A DNA stretch of 64,000 nt, from assembly GCA_910576865.1 (NCBI GenBank), contig CAJTKE010000002.1:135060-199059 (forward strand). The letters are read 5' to 3'. Source of the DNA: an uncultured Oscillibacter sp. (lineage in GTDB: Bacteria > Bacillota > Clostridia > Oscillospirales > Oscillospiraceae). Shown piece after piece: positions 8,299 to 16,665 of this stretch (the stretch's first letter is position 1; each line of letters starts with the position of its first letter). Made by a program: the position numbers and the translations under genes. The notes beneath the pieces are model-generated. The model did not search any database and was not told the origin of the DNA. It was given only the letters and a program-made list of their open reading frames with translations.

Positions 8299-9423
8299 AT
8301 GACAACGAGATACAGCCGCTTTCTCGCGGCTTTCTTCTGCCTCTTCCTGGGGGGCCTGCTGGCGTGGCACGTCCTCCTGCCGGACCGGGACCGCTCCGAC
8401 GTGGAGAACCGGACCCTGGCCCGATTCCCGGAGTTCTCCTGGGAGGCCCTGAGGGACGGCAGCTTCACCAAGGGGGTGGAGGACTATTTCGCGGACCAGT
8501 TTCCCCTCCGGGACCAGTGGACGGGCCTCAAGGCCCGGACGGAGCAGCTCCAGGGCAAGCGGGAGTTCAACGGCGTCTACCTCTGCGGCGACGCGCTGAT
8601 CGCCAAGGTGGAGCCCCCCAAGGACGGCCTGGAGGAGAAGAACCTGAGTTACGTGTCCCGCTTGGCGGGGCGGACGGAGCTTCCGGTGTACCTGGGCCTC
8701 ATTCCCTCGGCGGCGGAGATTCACCGGGACCGTCTGCCCAAGGGGGCGGAGAGCTGGGATCAGGCGGCGTTCATCGCCCGGGCCGGAGAGCTGGAGGGCG
8801 TGGAGCCCGTGGACTTCCTGACGCCGCTGACCGATCACGCCGGGGAGGAGATTTTCTACCGCACGGACCACCACTGGACCACCCTGGGGGCCTGGTACGG
8901 CTACGCCGCCCTGATGGAGGCTCTGGGCCGTGGGGAGGAAGTCCTGGAGCAGAAGGCGTTTGAGCCTTGGATTGAGTATCACTCCGACGAGTTCCAGGGG
9001 ACGCTGTATTCCCAGTCCGGCATCCATTGGCTTCCGTCGGACGCCATCGAGTTCTGGGTGCCGGACGTGGGCTTCGAGGTTACCTCCTGGCGGGACGGTT
9101 CCCCGAAATGGGCCGCGCTGTACGACCTGAACAAGCTCCAGACCAAGGACAAGTACTCCGCCTTTCTCGGGGGCAACCAGCCCCTGTGCGTCATCCGCAA
9201 TCCCGAGGGGTCGGGGAAGCTGCTGGTGATCCGTGACTCCTACGCGGATTCCATGGCCCCCTTCCTGACCCTGCACTTTGAGGAGGTCCACCTGCTGGAC
9301 CCCCGATATTACCGCTACTCCGCCGCCAGGTACGCGGAGGAGAACGGCCTGGACGCCGTCGCCGTGGTCTACAGCGTGCCCAACTTCATCACGGACCGGA
9401 ATCTGGTGCTTTTGACGCAGTGA
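8299..9423 (+). CDS. DHHW family protein (AlgJ/AlgX-like SGNH acyltransferase partner)
   Basis: 374 residues with an N-terminal membrane anchor (about 7-27) and an extracytoplasmic SGNH-like domain. The family signature DHHW is at 190-193 (YRTDHHWTTLGAWYGY); the probable Ser nucleophile region is RDSYADS near 312-318 and the C-terminal RYYR/YSVPNF block is present. Such proteins complete acyl transfer begun by an MBOAT protein. AAGGAGG precedes ATG 8299; 12 bp from the MBOAT gene. Operon ends at the terminator at 9429. Confidence 0.9.
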   Translation: MTTRYSRFLAAFFCLFLGGLLAWHVLLPDRDRSDVENRTLARFPEFSWEALRDGSFTKGVEDYFADQFPLRDQWTGLKARTEQLQGKREFNGVYLCGDALIAKVEPPKDGLEEKNLSYVSRLAGRTELPVYLGLIPSAAEIHRDRLPKGAESWDQAAFIARAGELEGVEPVDFLTPLTDHAGEEIFYRTDHHWTTLGAWYGYAALMEALGRGEEVLEQKAFEPWIEYHSDEFQGTLYSQSGIHWLPSDAIEFWVPDVGFEVTSWRDGSPKWAALYDLNKLQTKDKYSAFLGGNQPLCVIRNPEGSGKLLVIRDSYADSMAPFLTLHFEEVHLLDPRYYRYSAARYAEENGLDAVAVVYSVPNFITDRNLVLLTQ

Positions 9424-9428
9424 AAACA

Positions 9429-9464
9429 GCCCGCCGCAAATCTCGCGGCGGGCTTGCTTTTCGG
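9429..9464 (+). terminator. Rho-independent terminator after the DHHW gene
   Basis: GCCCGCCGC / GCGGCGGGC perfect 9 bp stem, 7 base loop, then TTGCTTTTC. The tail doubles as the -35 of the fumC promoter. Confidence 0.85.
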
Positions 9465-9482
9465 GTTTTCTGAGGGTATAAT
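9454..9482 (+). promoter_or_regulatory. Promoter of fumC
   Basis: -35 TTGCTT (9454-9459, inside the terminator tail), 17 bp spacer, -10 TATAAT (9477-9482). Confidence 0.7.
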
Positions 9483-9514
9483 AGGCGCCATGAAAAAAGA
9501 AAAGAGGGGTTACC

Positions 9515-10876
9515 ATGAACAATACCCGCATTGAGCACGACACCATGGGGGAGATCGCCGTCCCGGCGGAGCGTCATTGGGGCGCCCAGACCCAGCGGAG
9601 CCTGGAGAACTTCAAGATCGGCGGACAGCGCCAGCCCAAGGAGATCATCACCGCCTTCGCCTACCTGAAAGAGGCCTGCGCCAGGGCCAACGCCCAGGTG
9701 GGCAAGCTGACGGAGGAGCAGGCCTCCGCCATTGCCGCCGCCTGTGAGGAGATCCGGGCGGGGAAGTGGGACGAGGAATTCCCCCTGGTGGTCTGGCAGA
9801 CGGGCAGCGGCACCCAGACCAACATGAATGTCAACGAGGTGATTGCCCATCTGGCGGCGGACCGGGGCGTGGTTCTCCACCCCAACGACCACGTGAACGC
9901 CTCCCAGTCCTCCAACGACACCTACCCCTCCGCCCTCCACATCGCGGCGGCGCTGAGCGTGGCCAATGGGGTCCTTCCGGCGGCGGAGCGGCTGGCGGGG
10001 GCGTTCGGAAAGCTGGAGGCGGCGTACCCGGACCTGATCCGCATCGGCAGAACCCACTTGCAGGACGCCACGCCGCTGAAATTCGCCCAGGAGGTCTCCG
10101 GCTGGCGGGAGCTGGTGGAGGCCCCCTGCCGGATGCTCCGGGCGGCGCTGGAGGAGCTGAGCCGTCTGGCCATCGGCGGCACCGCCGTGGGCACGGGCCT
10201 CAACGCCCCCAAGGGCTATGACGAGATGGTCTGCAAAGAGCTCCGGACCCTGACGGGCCTGGACTTCCGGCCCGACGGGAACAAGTTCCACGCGCTGACC
10301 TCCAAGGACGCCCTGGTCTTCGCCCACGGGGCCCTGAAGGCCCTGGCGGCGAACCTGATGAAAATCGCCAACGACATCCGCTGGCAGGCCAGCGGCCCCC
10401 GCTGCGGCATGGGGGAGCTCCGCATCCCGGAAAACGAGCCCGGCAGCTCCATCATGCCCGGCAAGGTGAACCCCACCCAGTGCGAGGCCGTCACCATGGC
10501 GGCGGTGCAGGTCATGGGAAACGACGCGGCCATCGGCTTCGCCGCCAGCCAGGGGAATTTCCAGCTGAATGTCTTCCTGCCTGTTTCGGCCTATAACTTC
10601 CAGCTCTCCGCCAACCTGCTGGCGGACGCCATGGACTCCTTCCGCGCCCACTGCGTGGAGGGCATCGTCCCCAACGTGGAAAAGATGGGGGAAAACCTGA
10701 ACAACTCGCTGATGCTGGTGACCTGCCTGACGCCGAAGATCGGCTATGAAAAGGCGGCGGAGTGCGCGAAAAAAGCCCTCCACGACGGCACGACCCTGAA
10801 AGAGGCGGTCCTCTCCCTGGGCCTCCTGACGGCGGAGGAGTTCGACGAGACTGTGAAACCGGAAAAGATGGTATAA
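9515..10876 (+). CDS. fumC: Class II fumarate hydratase
   Basis: Interconverts fumarate and malate; soluble, iron-independent homotetramer. 453 residues, standard length. Signatures: GSGTQTNMNVNEV near 97-109, SSNDTYPSALHI near 131, and the superfamily signature GSSIMPGKVNPTQ near 310 with the catalytic Ser loop. GAGGGG precedes ATG 9515. It stands alone between the acylation operon and the his operon, with its own promoter; a weak hairpin CGGACGG/CCGTCCG plus TTT follows at 10886. Confidence 0.96.
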   Translation: MNNTRIEHDTMGEIAVPAERHWGAQTQRSLENFKIGGQRQPKEIITAFAYLKEACARANAQVGKLTEEQASAIAAACEEIRAGKWDEEFPLVVWQTGSGTQTNMNVNEVIAHLAADRGVVLHPNDHVNASQSSNDTYPSALHIAAALSVANGVLPAAERLAGAFGKLEAAYPDLIRIGRTHLQDATPLKFAQEVSGWRELVEAPCRMLRAALEELSRLAIGGTAVGTGLNAPKGYDEMVCKELRTLTGLDFRPDGNKFHALTSKDALVFAHGALKALAANLMKIANDIRWQASGPRCGMGELRIPENEPGSSIMPGKVNPTQCEAVTMAAVQVMGNDAAIGFAASQGNFQLNVFLPVSAYNFQLSANLLADAMDSFRAHCVEGIVPNVEKMGENLNNSLMLVTCLTPKIGYEKAAECAKKALHDGTTLKEAVLSLGLLTAEEFDETVKPEKMV

Positions 10877-10885
10877 ACAATCCGC

Positions 10886-10904
10886 CGGACGGCCCCGTCC
10901 GTTT
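10886..10904 (+). terminator. Weak terminator-like hairpin after fumC
   Basis: CGGACGG / CCGTCCG, 7 bp stem, only TTTG after it. Confidence 0.4.
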
Positions 10905-10943
10905 GTGGAAAAGAGAGAATTTATCATACTACCGAATCAGCGC

Positions 10944-10972
10944 TTTACTTTGTTAAAAAACAGGAGTAAACT
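10944..10972 (+). promoter_or_regulatory. Promoter of the his operon
   Basis: -35 TTTACT (10944-10949), 17 bp spacer, -10 TAAACT (10967-10972). The leader is only ~35 bases and contains a short GGGGCGCCGCCCC hairpin; no T-box or his leader peptide is visible. Confidence 0.6.
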
Positions 10973-11013
10973 GGACTCCATCAATGGGGCGCCGCCCCAC
11001 AAGGAGGAACCCC

Positions 11014-12576
11014 ATGGAATTGGATCTGAACATACTTCGGCCCCAGGAGCGGCTGTCCCTCCAGCTCCGTCTGCTCTATGAGGAGGCGGGCTACCGGCAG
11101 TACCGCATGGGCCGCTTCGAGGAGTACGGCCTCTACCAGCAGAACCGCCGTTTTCTGACCAGTGACCAGGTCATCACCTTTACAGACCTGGACGGCCGGC
11201 TGCTGGCCCTGAAGCCGGACGTCACCCTCTCCATCGCCAAGAACGCCCAGTTCGAGGAGGGGGGCTGCGGCCGGTTCTACTACTCCGAGAACGTCTACCG
11301 CCCCAGCCAGGAGAGCCACACCTTCCAGGAGATCAGCCAGATGGGCCTGGAGTGCGTGGGCGCGGTGGACGACGCCATCACCGCCCAGGTGGTTTCCCTG
11401 GCGGGGAAGAGTCTGGCCCTGACGGGGCGGGACTTCGTGCTGGAGGCCAGCCACATGGGCTTCGTGGCGGGTCTGCTGGACGCCGTGGGCGCGCCGGAGG
11501 CCACCCGGCCCCGGCTGCTGAGCTGCATCCGGGACCGGAACCTCCACGAGCTGCGGGCGGCGGCGGAGGAGGCGGGCCTGTCCCGCCAGGGCACGGACGC
11601 CCTCTGCCGCCTGGACGGTCTGGCGGGGGACTGGGAGGACGTGCTGGCCCAGGCGGAGCCCATCGCCCTCAACGCCGCCATGGGCGCGGCCCTGGAGGAG
11701 CTGGGGACCCTGTGCCGGTCCTTGGAGGGACAGCGGTTGCGGCTGGACCTGTCCCTGGTCAACGACATGGAGTATTACAACGGTCTGGTATTGCAGGGGT
11801 ACGTGGCGGGTCTGCCCCGGGCGGTGCTCAAGGGCGGGCGGTACGACCCCCTGGCGGGGCAGTTCCGCCCCGGGGCCCGGGCCATCGGTTTCGCCCTGTA
11901 CCTGGACGAGCTGGACCGTCTGGCGGACGTCCCCCCGGAGGAGGGGCGGACCATGCTGAACGTGGCCCTGCCCAAGGGCCGCCTGGGGGACAAGGTCTAC
12001 AACCTCCTGGCCGGCGCGGGCTACGGCTGCGCCGAGGATTACAACGAGAGCCGGAAGCTGGTGGTGGAGAACCCCGCCGCGGGCATCCGCTACTTCCTGG
12101 TGAAGCCCAGCGACGTGGCCATCTATGTGGAGCACGGCGCGGCGGACATCGGCATCGTGGGCAAGGACATCCTGGCCGAGTCCGGGGCGGACGTGTACGA
12201 GCTGCTGGACACGGGCCTGGGGAAATGCCGCATGTGCGTGGCGGGGCCCGAGGACTTCACCGACGACCCGGGCCGGTCCCTCCGGGTGGCGACGAAGTTC
12301 GTGAACATCGCGAAGGCCTACTACGCCGCCCAGGGCCGGGACATCGACATCATCAAGCTGAACGGGTCCATCGAGCTGGCCCCCCTGCTGGGCCTGTCTG
12401 ACGTGATCGTGGACATCGTGGAGACGGGGACCACCCTGCGGGAGAACCATTTGAAGGTGCTGAAGCCCTTCATGCCCATCTCCGCCCGCTTTGTGGCCAA
12501 CCGGGCCAGCTTCCAGTTCAAGCGCCGGGAGATCGAGACCCTGCTCCAGAAGCTGACGGAGGTGACGGGGACATGA
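11014..12576 (+). CDS. hisZG: HisZ-HisG fusion: ATP phosphoribosyltransferase regulatory and catalytic subunits
   Basis: First step of histidine synthesis (ATP + PRPP). 520 residues. Residues ~1-305 are HisZ, a catalytically dead HisRS paralogue (LLYEEAGYRQ, LLALKPDVTLSIAK, YYSENVYRP, LKGGRYDPL, AIGFALYLDEL). From ~314 the short-form HisG begins (MLNVALPKGRLGDKV) and continues through YVEHGAADIGIVGKD to the PRPP loop DIVETGTTLREN near 467. The two are normally separate proteins in a hetero-octamer; here a ~9 residue linker joins them. At the junction an in-frame ATG (11953) has GGAGGAGGGG 6 bases upstream, so HisG alone might also be made. AAGGAGG precedes ATG 11014. Confidence 0.93.
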   Translation: MELDLNILRPQERLSLQLRLLYEEAGYRQYRMGRFEEYGLYQQNRRFLTSDQVITFTDLDGRLLALKPDVTLSIAKNAQFEEGGCGRFYYSENVYRPSQESHTFQEISQMGLECVGAVDDAITAQVVSLAGKSLALTGRDFVLEASHMGFVAGLLDAVGAPEATRPRLLSCIRDRNLHELRAAAEEAGLSRQGTDALCRLDGLAGDWEDVLAQAEPIALNAAMGAALEELGTLCRSLEGQRLRLDLSLVNDMEYYNGLVLQGYVAGLPRAVLKGGRYDPLAGQFRPGARAIGFALYLDELDRLADVPPEEGRTMLNVALPKGRLGDKVYNLLAGAGYGCAEDYNESRKLVVENPAAGIRYFLVKPSDVAIYVEHGAADIGIVGKDILAESGADVYELLDTGLGKCRMCVAGPEDFTDDPGRSLRVATKFVNIAKAYYAAQGRDIDIIKLNGSIELAPLLGLSDVIVDIVETGTTLRENHLKVLKPFMPISARFVANRASFQFKRREIETLLQKLTEVTGT

Positions 12577-13850
12577 TGAAAATTCTGGATTTTGACGCCC
12601 TCTCCCCGGAGGACTTTCTGAACCGGGACATCCAAGGGTCGGAGGACGTGTCCGCCGCCGTGGACGCGGTCATCGCCGACGTCCGCCGGCGGGGGGACGC
12701 CGCCCTCCGGGACTGCACCCGCCGCTTCGACGGCGCGGAGCTTACGGACCTGAGGGTGAGCGCGGAGGAGTTCGACGCCGCCCGGGAGGCCGTGGACCCG
12801 TATTTCATGGAGACGCTGCGGGAGGCGGCGGAGAACATCCGGCGCTTCCATGAGCGGCAGCGGCACAACGACTTCGTCCTCACGGACCGGGCCGGCGTCG
12901 TCATGGGCCAGCGGTGGACCCCCATTGAAACGGTGGGCATCTGCGTCCCCCGGAGCCCGGAGGCCTTTCCCTCCACCATTTTGATGAACGCCATCCCGGC
13001 CCGGATCGCCGGGGTACAGGACATTGTCATTGTGACGCCCCCCCGGCCCGACGGGTCCGTCAGCCCCGAGGCCCTGATGGCGGCGGAGCTGGCGGAGGTG
13101 ACGGAGGTCTTCAAAATCGGCGGGGCCCAGGCCGTGGCGGCCCTGGCCTACGGCACGGAGACCGTGCCCCGGGTGGACAAGATCGTGGGCCCCGGCGGCG
13201 TCTTCGTGGCCACGGCGAAGCGGAAGGTCTTCGGCCGGGTGGCCATCGACATGATTGCCGGGCCCAGCGAGATTCTGGTCCTGGCGGACGGGAGGACGAA
13301 TCCCAAATGGGCGGCAGCGGACCTCCTCAGCCAGGCGGAGCACGACGTGCTGTCCTCCGCCGTGCTGGTGACGGACAGCCGGGAGCTGGCGGAGGCCGTC
13401 CAGGCCGAGGTGGAGGCCCAGCTGGAGACCCTTCCCCGGATAGACATTGCCCGCCGGTCCATTGAGGACAACGGGAAAATCATCGTCACGGACAGCCTGG
13501 ACAAGGCCGTGGAGGCGGTGAACCGCATCGCCCCGGAGCATCTGGAGCTCTGCGTGGACGACCCCTTCGCCCTGCTGCCCCGGATCAAGAACGCCGGGAG
13601 CGTCTTCCTGGGCCGCTCCACACCGGAGGCCCTGGGGGACTACTTCGCCGGGCCCAACCACACCCTGCCGACCTCCGGCACCGCCCGGTTCTCCAGCCCC
13701 CTGGGGGTGGATGATTTCATGAAGCGGTCCAGCTTCCTGTGCTATGACCGGTCGGCGCTGAACGCCTGCGCGGACCGCGTGGCGGACTTCGCCCGGCGGG
13801 AGGGCCTGGAGGGCCACGCCCGGTCCGCCCTGAGCCGGAAAGGGAAGTGA
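12573..13850 (+). CDS. hisD: Histidinol dehydrogenase
   Basis: Zn-dependent, NAD-linked four-electron oxidation of histidinol to histidine, the last two steps of the pathway. 425 residues. Conserved blocks: IVGPGGVFVATAKRKVFG, IDMIAGPSEILVLAD, LLSQAEHDVLSSAVLVT, APEHLEL and the late GDYFAGPNHTLPTSGTARF. ATG 12573 overlaps the hisZG stop (ATGA), so it is translationally coupled. Confidence 0.96.
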   Translation: MMKILDFDALSPEDFLNRDIQGSEDVSAAVDAVIADVRRRGDAALRDCTRRFDGAELTDLRVSAEEFDAAREAVDPYFMETLREAAENIRRFHERQRHNDFVLTDRAGVVMGQRWTPIETVGICVPRSPEAFPSTILMNAIPARIAGVQDIVIVTPPRPDGSVSPEALMAAELAEVTEVFKIGGAQAVAALAYGTETVPRVDKIVGPGGVFVATAKRKVFGRVAIDMIAGPSEILVLADGRTNPKWAAADLLSQAEHDVLSSAVLVTDSRELAEAVQAEVEAQLETLPRIDIARRSIEDNGKIIVTDSLDKAVEAVNRIAPEHLELCVDDPFALLPRIKNAGSVFLGRSTPEALGDYFAGPNHTLPTSGTARFSSPLGVDDFMKRSSFLCYDRSALNACADRVADFARREGLEGHARSALSRKGK

Positions 13851-13852
13851 CC

Positions 13853-14377
13853 ATGGGAAGTGTTTGCGGCGGGGAATATCGTTTCCTTCCGGCGGAGCGA
13901 AGTGACGCGGAGGCGGTCTTTGCGCTGATCCGGAAGCGAATTCAATGGATGGACGAAATTGGGATCCGGCAGTGGAACGTGGAGGATTACTGGGAGGTTT
14001 TCCCGGAGAGCTATTACCATGCCGCCATCGCGGAAAAGCGTCTGTACGTGCTGAAGGACTCGGAGGGCACCGTTGCCGCCGGCGTGCTGGCCTTTCAAGA
14101 CCGGGGCTGGGAGGAGCGGGAGGACGCCGTCTACCTGCACAATTTTGTCACGGCCCGGAACGCCCGGGGGGCAGGGGACCGCTTCCTGGAGGAGTGGGAG
14201 GCCCTGGCCGGGAGCCTCGGAAAACGGGTCCTCCGCCTGGACTGCGCCGAGGACAACGAACGTCTGAACCGATATTATGAGAAGCGCGGCTTCCGCGCCG
14301 TGGGTCGGGTGGAGGACAAAGACTACACCGGAACGAGGCGGGAGAAGCTGCTTGAACAGAAAGAGGCGATTTTATGA
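13853..14377 (+). CDS. GNAT family N-acetyltransferase inside the his operon
   Basis: 174 residues with the GNAT fold: LPAERSDAEAVFALIRKR at the N-terminus, a central sheet (YLHNFVTARNARGAG, the acetyl-CoA loop region) and the C-terminal motif CAEDNERLNRYYEKRGFRAVG. It lies between hisD and hisC; its stop overlaps the hisC ATG, so it is a real operon member. No step of histidine synthesis uses an acetyltransferase, so its substrate is unknown. Start ATG 13853 with GGAAAGGGAAG upstream; a GTG at 13847 is the alternative. Confidence 0.85.
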   Translation: MGSVCGGEYRFLPAERSDAEAVFALIRKRIQWMDEIGIRQWNVEDYWEVFPESYYHAAIAEKRLYVLKDSEGTVAAGVLAFQDRGWEEREDAVYLHNFVTARNARGAGDRFLEEWEALAGSLGKRVLRLDCAEDNERLNRYYEKRGFRAVGRVEDKDYTGTRREKLLEQKEAIL

Positions 14378-15438
14378 GCCGGTTTTTATCCCCCGAGGCC
14401 CTGCGCTGTGACCCCTACACCCCCGGCGAGCAGCCCCGGGACCAGCAGTACATCAAATTGAACACCAACGAGAGCCCCTTCCCGCCCTCTCCCAGGGTCC
14501 TGGAGGCCCTGAGCCGGGCGGAGGCGGAGAAGCTTTATCTCTACTCCGACCCCACCTGTGCCGCCCTGAACGCGGCCATCGCCAAGCGGTACGGCCTGGG
14601 CCCGGAGAACGTGATTTCCGGCAACGGCTCCGACGAGATCCTGGCCTTCGCCTTCCGGGCCTTCTGCGGAACGGACAGACCCGCCGCCTTCGCCGACATC
14701 ACCTATGGCTTCTACGAGGCCCAGGCGGCCCTCTTCGGCCTGGAGGCCCGGCGGGTCCCCCTGGGGGAGGATTTCTCCCTGAACGTGGAGGACTACATGG
14801 ACTTCCCCGGCACGGTGGTCATCGCCAACCCCAACGCCCCCACGGGCATGACGGTCCCCGTCGACCATATCCGGCGGCTGCTGGAAAAGGACCCGGGCCG
14901 GGTGGTCGTGGTGGACGAGGCCTATGTGGACTTCGGCGCGGAGAGCTGCGCCCCTCTGGTCCGGGAGTACGGGAACCTGCTGGTGACCCAGACCATGTCC
15001 AAGAGCCGTTCCCTGGCCGGGGGCCGGATCGGCTTCGCTCTGGGTTCTGCGGAGCTCATCGGAGACCTGAACCGGGTGAAGTACAGCTTCAACCCCTACA
15101 ACGTCAACCGCCTGAGTCTCCTGGCGGGGGCCGCCGCCATGGAGGACGAGGCCTATTTCCAGAATTGCTGCCGGGCCGTCCGGGAGAACCGGGCCTGGAC
15201 CGTGGAGGCGCTGGAGGCCCGGGGCTTCACCGTCCTGCCCTCCTCCGCCAACTTCGTCTTCGCCAAATCGGACCGGATCCCCGGCGGAGACCTGTACCGG
15301 CGCTTGAAGGAAAACGGCATCCTGGTCCGCTGGTTTGACAAGGACCGCATCCGGGACTTCGTCCGCGTCACCATCGGCTCCAAAGAGCAGATGGAGGCGC
15401 TGGCGGAGCGGATCGACCGGCTTCTGGCCGAAGCGTAA
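14374..15438 (+). CDS. hisC: Histidinol-phosphate aminotransferase
   Basis: PLP-dependent, glutamate to imidazole-acetol phosphate. 354 residues, fold type I. Seen: KLNTNESPFPPSP near the N-terminus, SGNGSDEIL near 85, ANPNAPTG near 150, VVDEAYVDF near 183, and the aldimine lysine in TMSKSRSLAGGRIGF near 210. ATG 14374 overlaps the GNAT gene stop. Positioned before hisB as in many Firmicutes operons. Confidence 0.95.
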   Translation: MSRFLSPEALRCDPYTPGEQPRDQQYIKLNTNESPFPPSPRVLEALSRAEAEKLYLYSDPTCAALNAAIAKRYGLGPENVISGNGSDEILAFAFRAFCGTDRPAAFADITYGFYEAQAALFGLEARRVPLGEDFSLNVEDYMDFPGTVVIANPNAPTGMTVPVDHIRRLLEKDPGRVVVVDEAYVDFGAESCAPLVREYGNLLVTQTMSKSRSLAGGRIGFALGSAELIGDLNRVKYSFNPYNVNRLSLLAGAAAMEDEAYFQNCCRAVRENRAWTVEALEARGFTVLPSSANFVFAKSDRIPGGDLYRRLKENGILVRWFDKDRIRDFVRVTIGSKEQMEALAERIDRLLAEA

Positions 15439-15451
15439 GGAGGGAAGCGCC

Positions 15452-16039
15452 ATGCGCACCGCAAGCATTCAACGGGACACCCGGGAGACGCAGATCAAGC
15501 TCTCCCTGAACCTGGACGGCGCCGGAAAGGCGGACATCGCCACCGGCTGCGGCTTCCTGGACCACATGCTGGAGCTCTTCGCCCGGCACGGGGACTTCGA
15601 CCTCTCCGTGACCTGCCGCGGGGACACCCAGGTGGATTACCACCACTCCGTGGAGGACATCGGCATCTGCCTGGGCAAGGCCTTCCAGGAGGCCCTGGGA
15701 GACAAGCGGGGAATCGTCCGCTATGGGCAGTTCCTGCTGCCCATGGACGAGACCCTGGTCCTCTGCGCCGCAGATCTCAGCGGCCGGGACTACCTGGGCT
15801 GGGCGGTGGACCTGCCCGCCGCCAAGGTGGGGGACTTCGACACGGAGCTGGCCAAGGAATTCTGGCTGGGCTTTGTGCGGAATTGCCCCGGCTCCATTCA
15901 CATCCGCCAGCTTGCGGGGGAGAACACCCACCACATCCTGGAGGCCGTTTTCAAGGGCATGGGCCGGACGCTGAAGGAGGCCGTGTCCCTGGACCCCGGG
16001 CACGCCGGCGAGATTCCAAGCACGAAGGGGCTGCTGTAA
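15452..16039 (+). CDS. hisB: Imidazoleglycerol-phosphate dehydratase
   Basis: Mn-dependent dehydration of IGP. 195 residues: the monofunctional form without the histidinol phosphatase domain, which is supplied instead by the PHP gene at 19273. Metal-binding motifs are intact: GCGFLDHMLELFARHG, DYHHSVEDIGICLG, GENTHHILEAVFKG. AAGGAGG precedes ATG 15452. Its stop TAA abuts the hisH ATG directly. Confidence 0.96.
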   Translation: MRTASIQRDTRETQIKLSLNLDGAGKADIATGCGFLDHMLELFARHGDFDLSVTCRGDTQVDYHHSVEDIGICLGKAFQEALGDKRGIVRYGQFLLPMDETLVLCAADLSGRDYLGWAVDLPAAKVGDFDTELAKEFWLGFVRNCPGSIHIRQLAGENTHHILEAVFKGMGRTLKEAVSLDPGHAGEIPSTKGLL

Positions 16040-16651
16040 ATGATCGCGATTGTGGATTACGGCGTGGGGAACCTGTTTTCCCTGCGGTCCAGCCTCCGGT
16101 CCCTGGGCCTGGAGGCGGAGGTCACCTGTGAGGCGGAGCGCCTCCGGGCGGCGGACAGGATCATCCTCCCCGGCGTGGGGGCCTTTGGCGACGCCCGGGC
16201 CAGGCTGGACGAAACGGGGCTGGTCCCCGTCCTGCTGGAGGAGGCGGAGCGGAAGCCCCTGCTTGGCATCTGCCTGGGGATGCAGCTGCTGTTTGACCGG
16301 GGCTTCGAGTACGGGGAGCACCCCGGCCTGGGGCTGATTCCCGGCGAGGTGGCGTTTCTGGGAGAGGACCTGGAGGACCAGACCCTGAAGATTCCCCACA
16401 TGGGCTGGAACAGCCTGGAGATCGTGAAGGACGACCCGCTGTTCCGGCACTTTGAGCATGGCGAATATGTTTACTACGTTCACAGCTTCTACGCCCGGAA
16501 CTGCCGGGAGAGCACCCTGGGCGTCTCCCGGTACGGGAATGTGGCCGTCACCGGCGCGGTGCGGCGGGGAAACGTCTGGGGCACCCAGTTCCACCCGGAG
16601 AAATCCGGGGACGCGGGGCTGCGGCTGCTGCGGGCCTTCGCGGAGCTGTAA
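16040..16651 (+). CDS. hisH: Imidazole glycerol phosphate synthase glutaminase subunit
   Basis: Class I glutamine amidotransferase feeding ammonia to HisF. 203 residues. Nucleophile Cys in LLGICLGMQLLF (near 78), oxyanion/Gly loop ILPGVGAFGD near 40, and the His-x-Glu pair in WGTQFHPEKSGD near 181. The start ATG immediately follows the hisB stop. HisF, its partner, is three genes downstream. Confidence 0.96.
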   Translation: MIAIVDYGVGNLFSLRSSLRSLGLEAEVTCEAERLRAADRIILPGVGAFGDARARLDETGLVPVLLEEAERKPLLGICLGMQLLFDRGFEYGEHPGLGLIPGEVAFLGEDLEDQTLKIPHMGWNSLEIVKDDPLFRHFEHGEYVYYVHSFYARNCRESTLGVSRYGNVAVTGAVRRGNVWGTQFHPEKSGDAGLRLLRAFAEL

Positions 16652-16665
16652 AGGAGGAGCGGGTC

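Noticed and set aside
6181..9546. 1121 codon open frame on the minus strand
   Set aside because: It lies opposite the DUF4358, MBOAT and DHHW genes, which carry clear motifs. High-GC genes leave long antisense frames open; the translation is His/Gln/Pro-rich and matches nothing.
10973..11013. His leader peptide or His T-box ahead of the his operon
   Set aside because: The leader is ~35 bases with no run of His codons, no GGTGG T-box core and no terminator.
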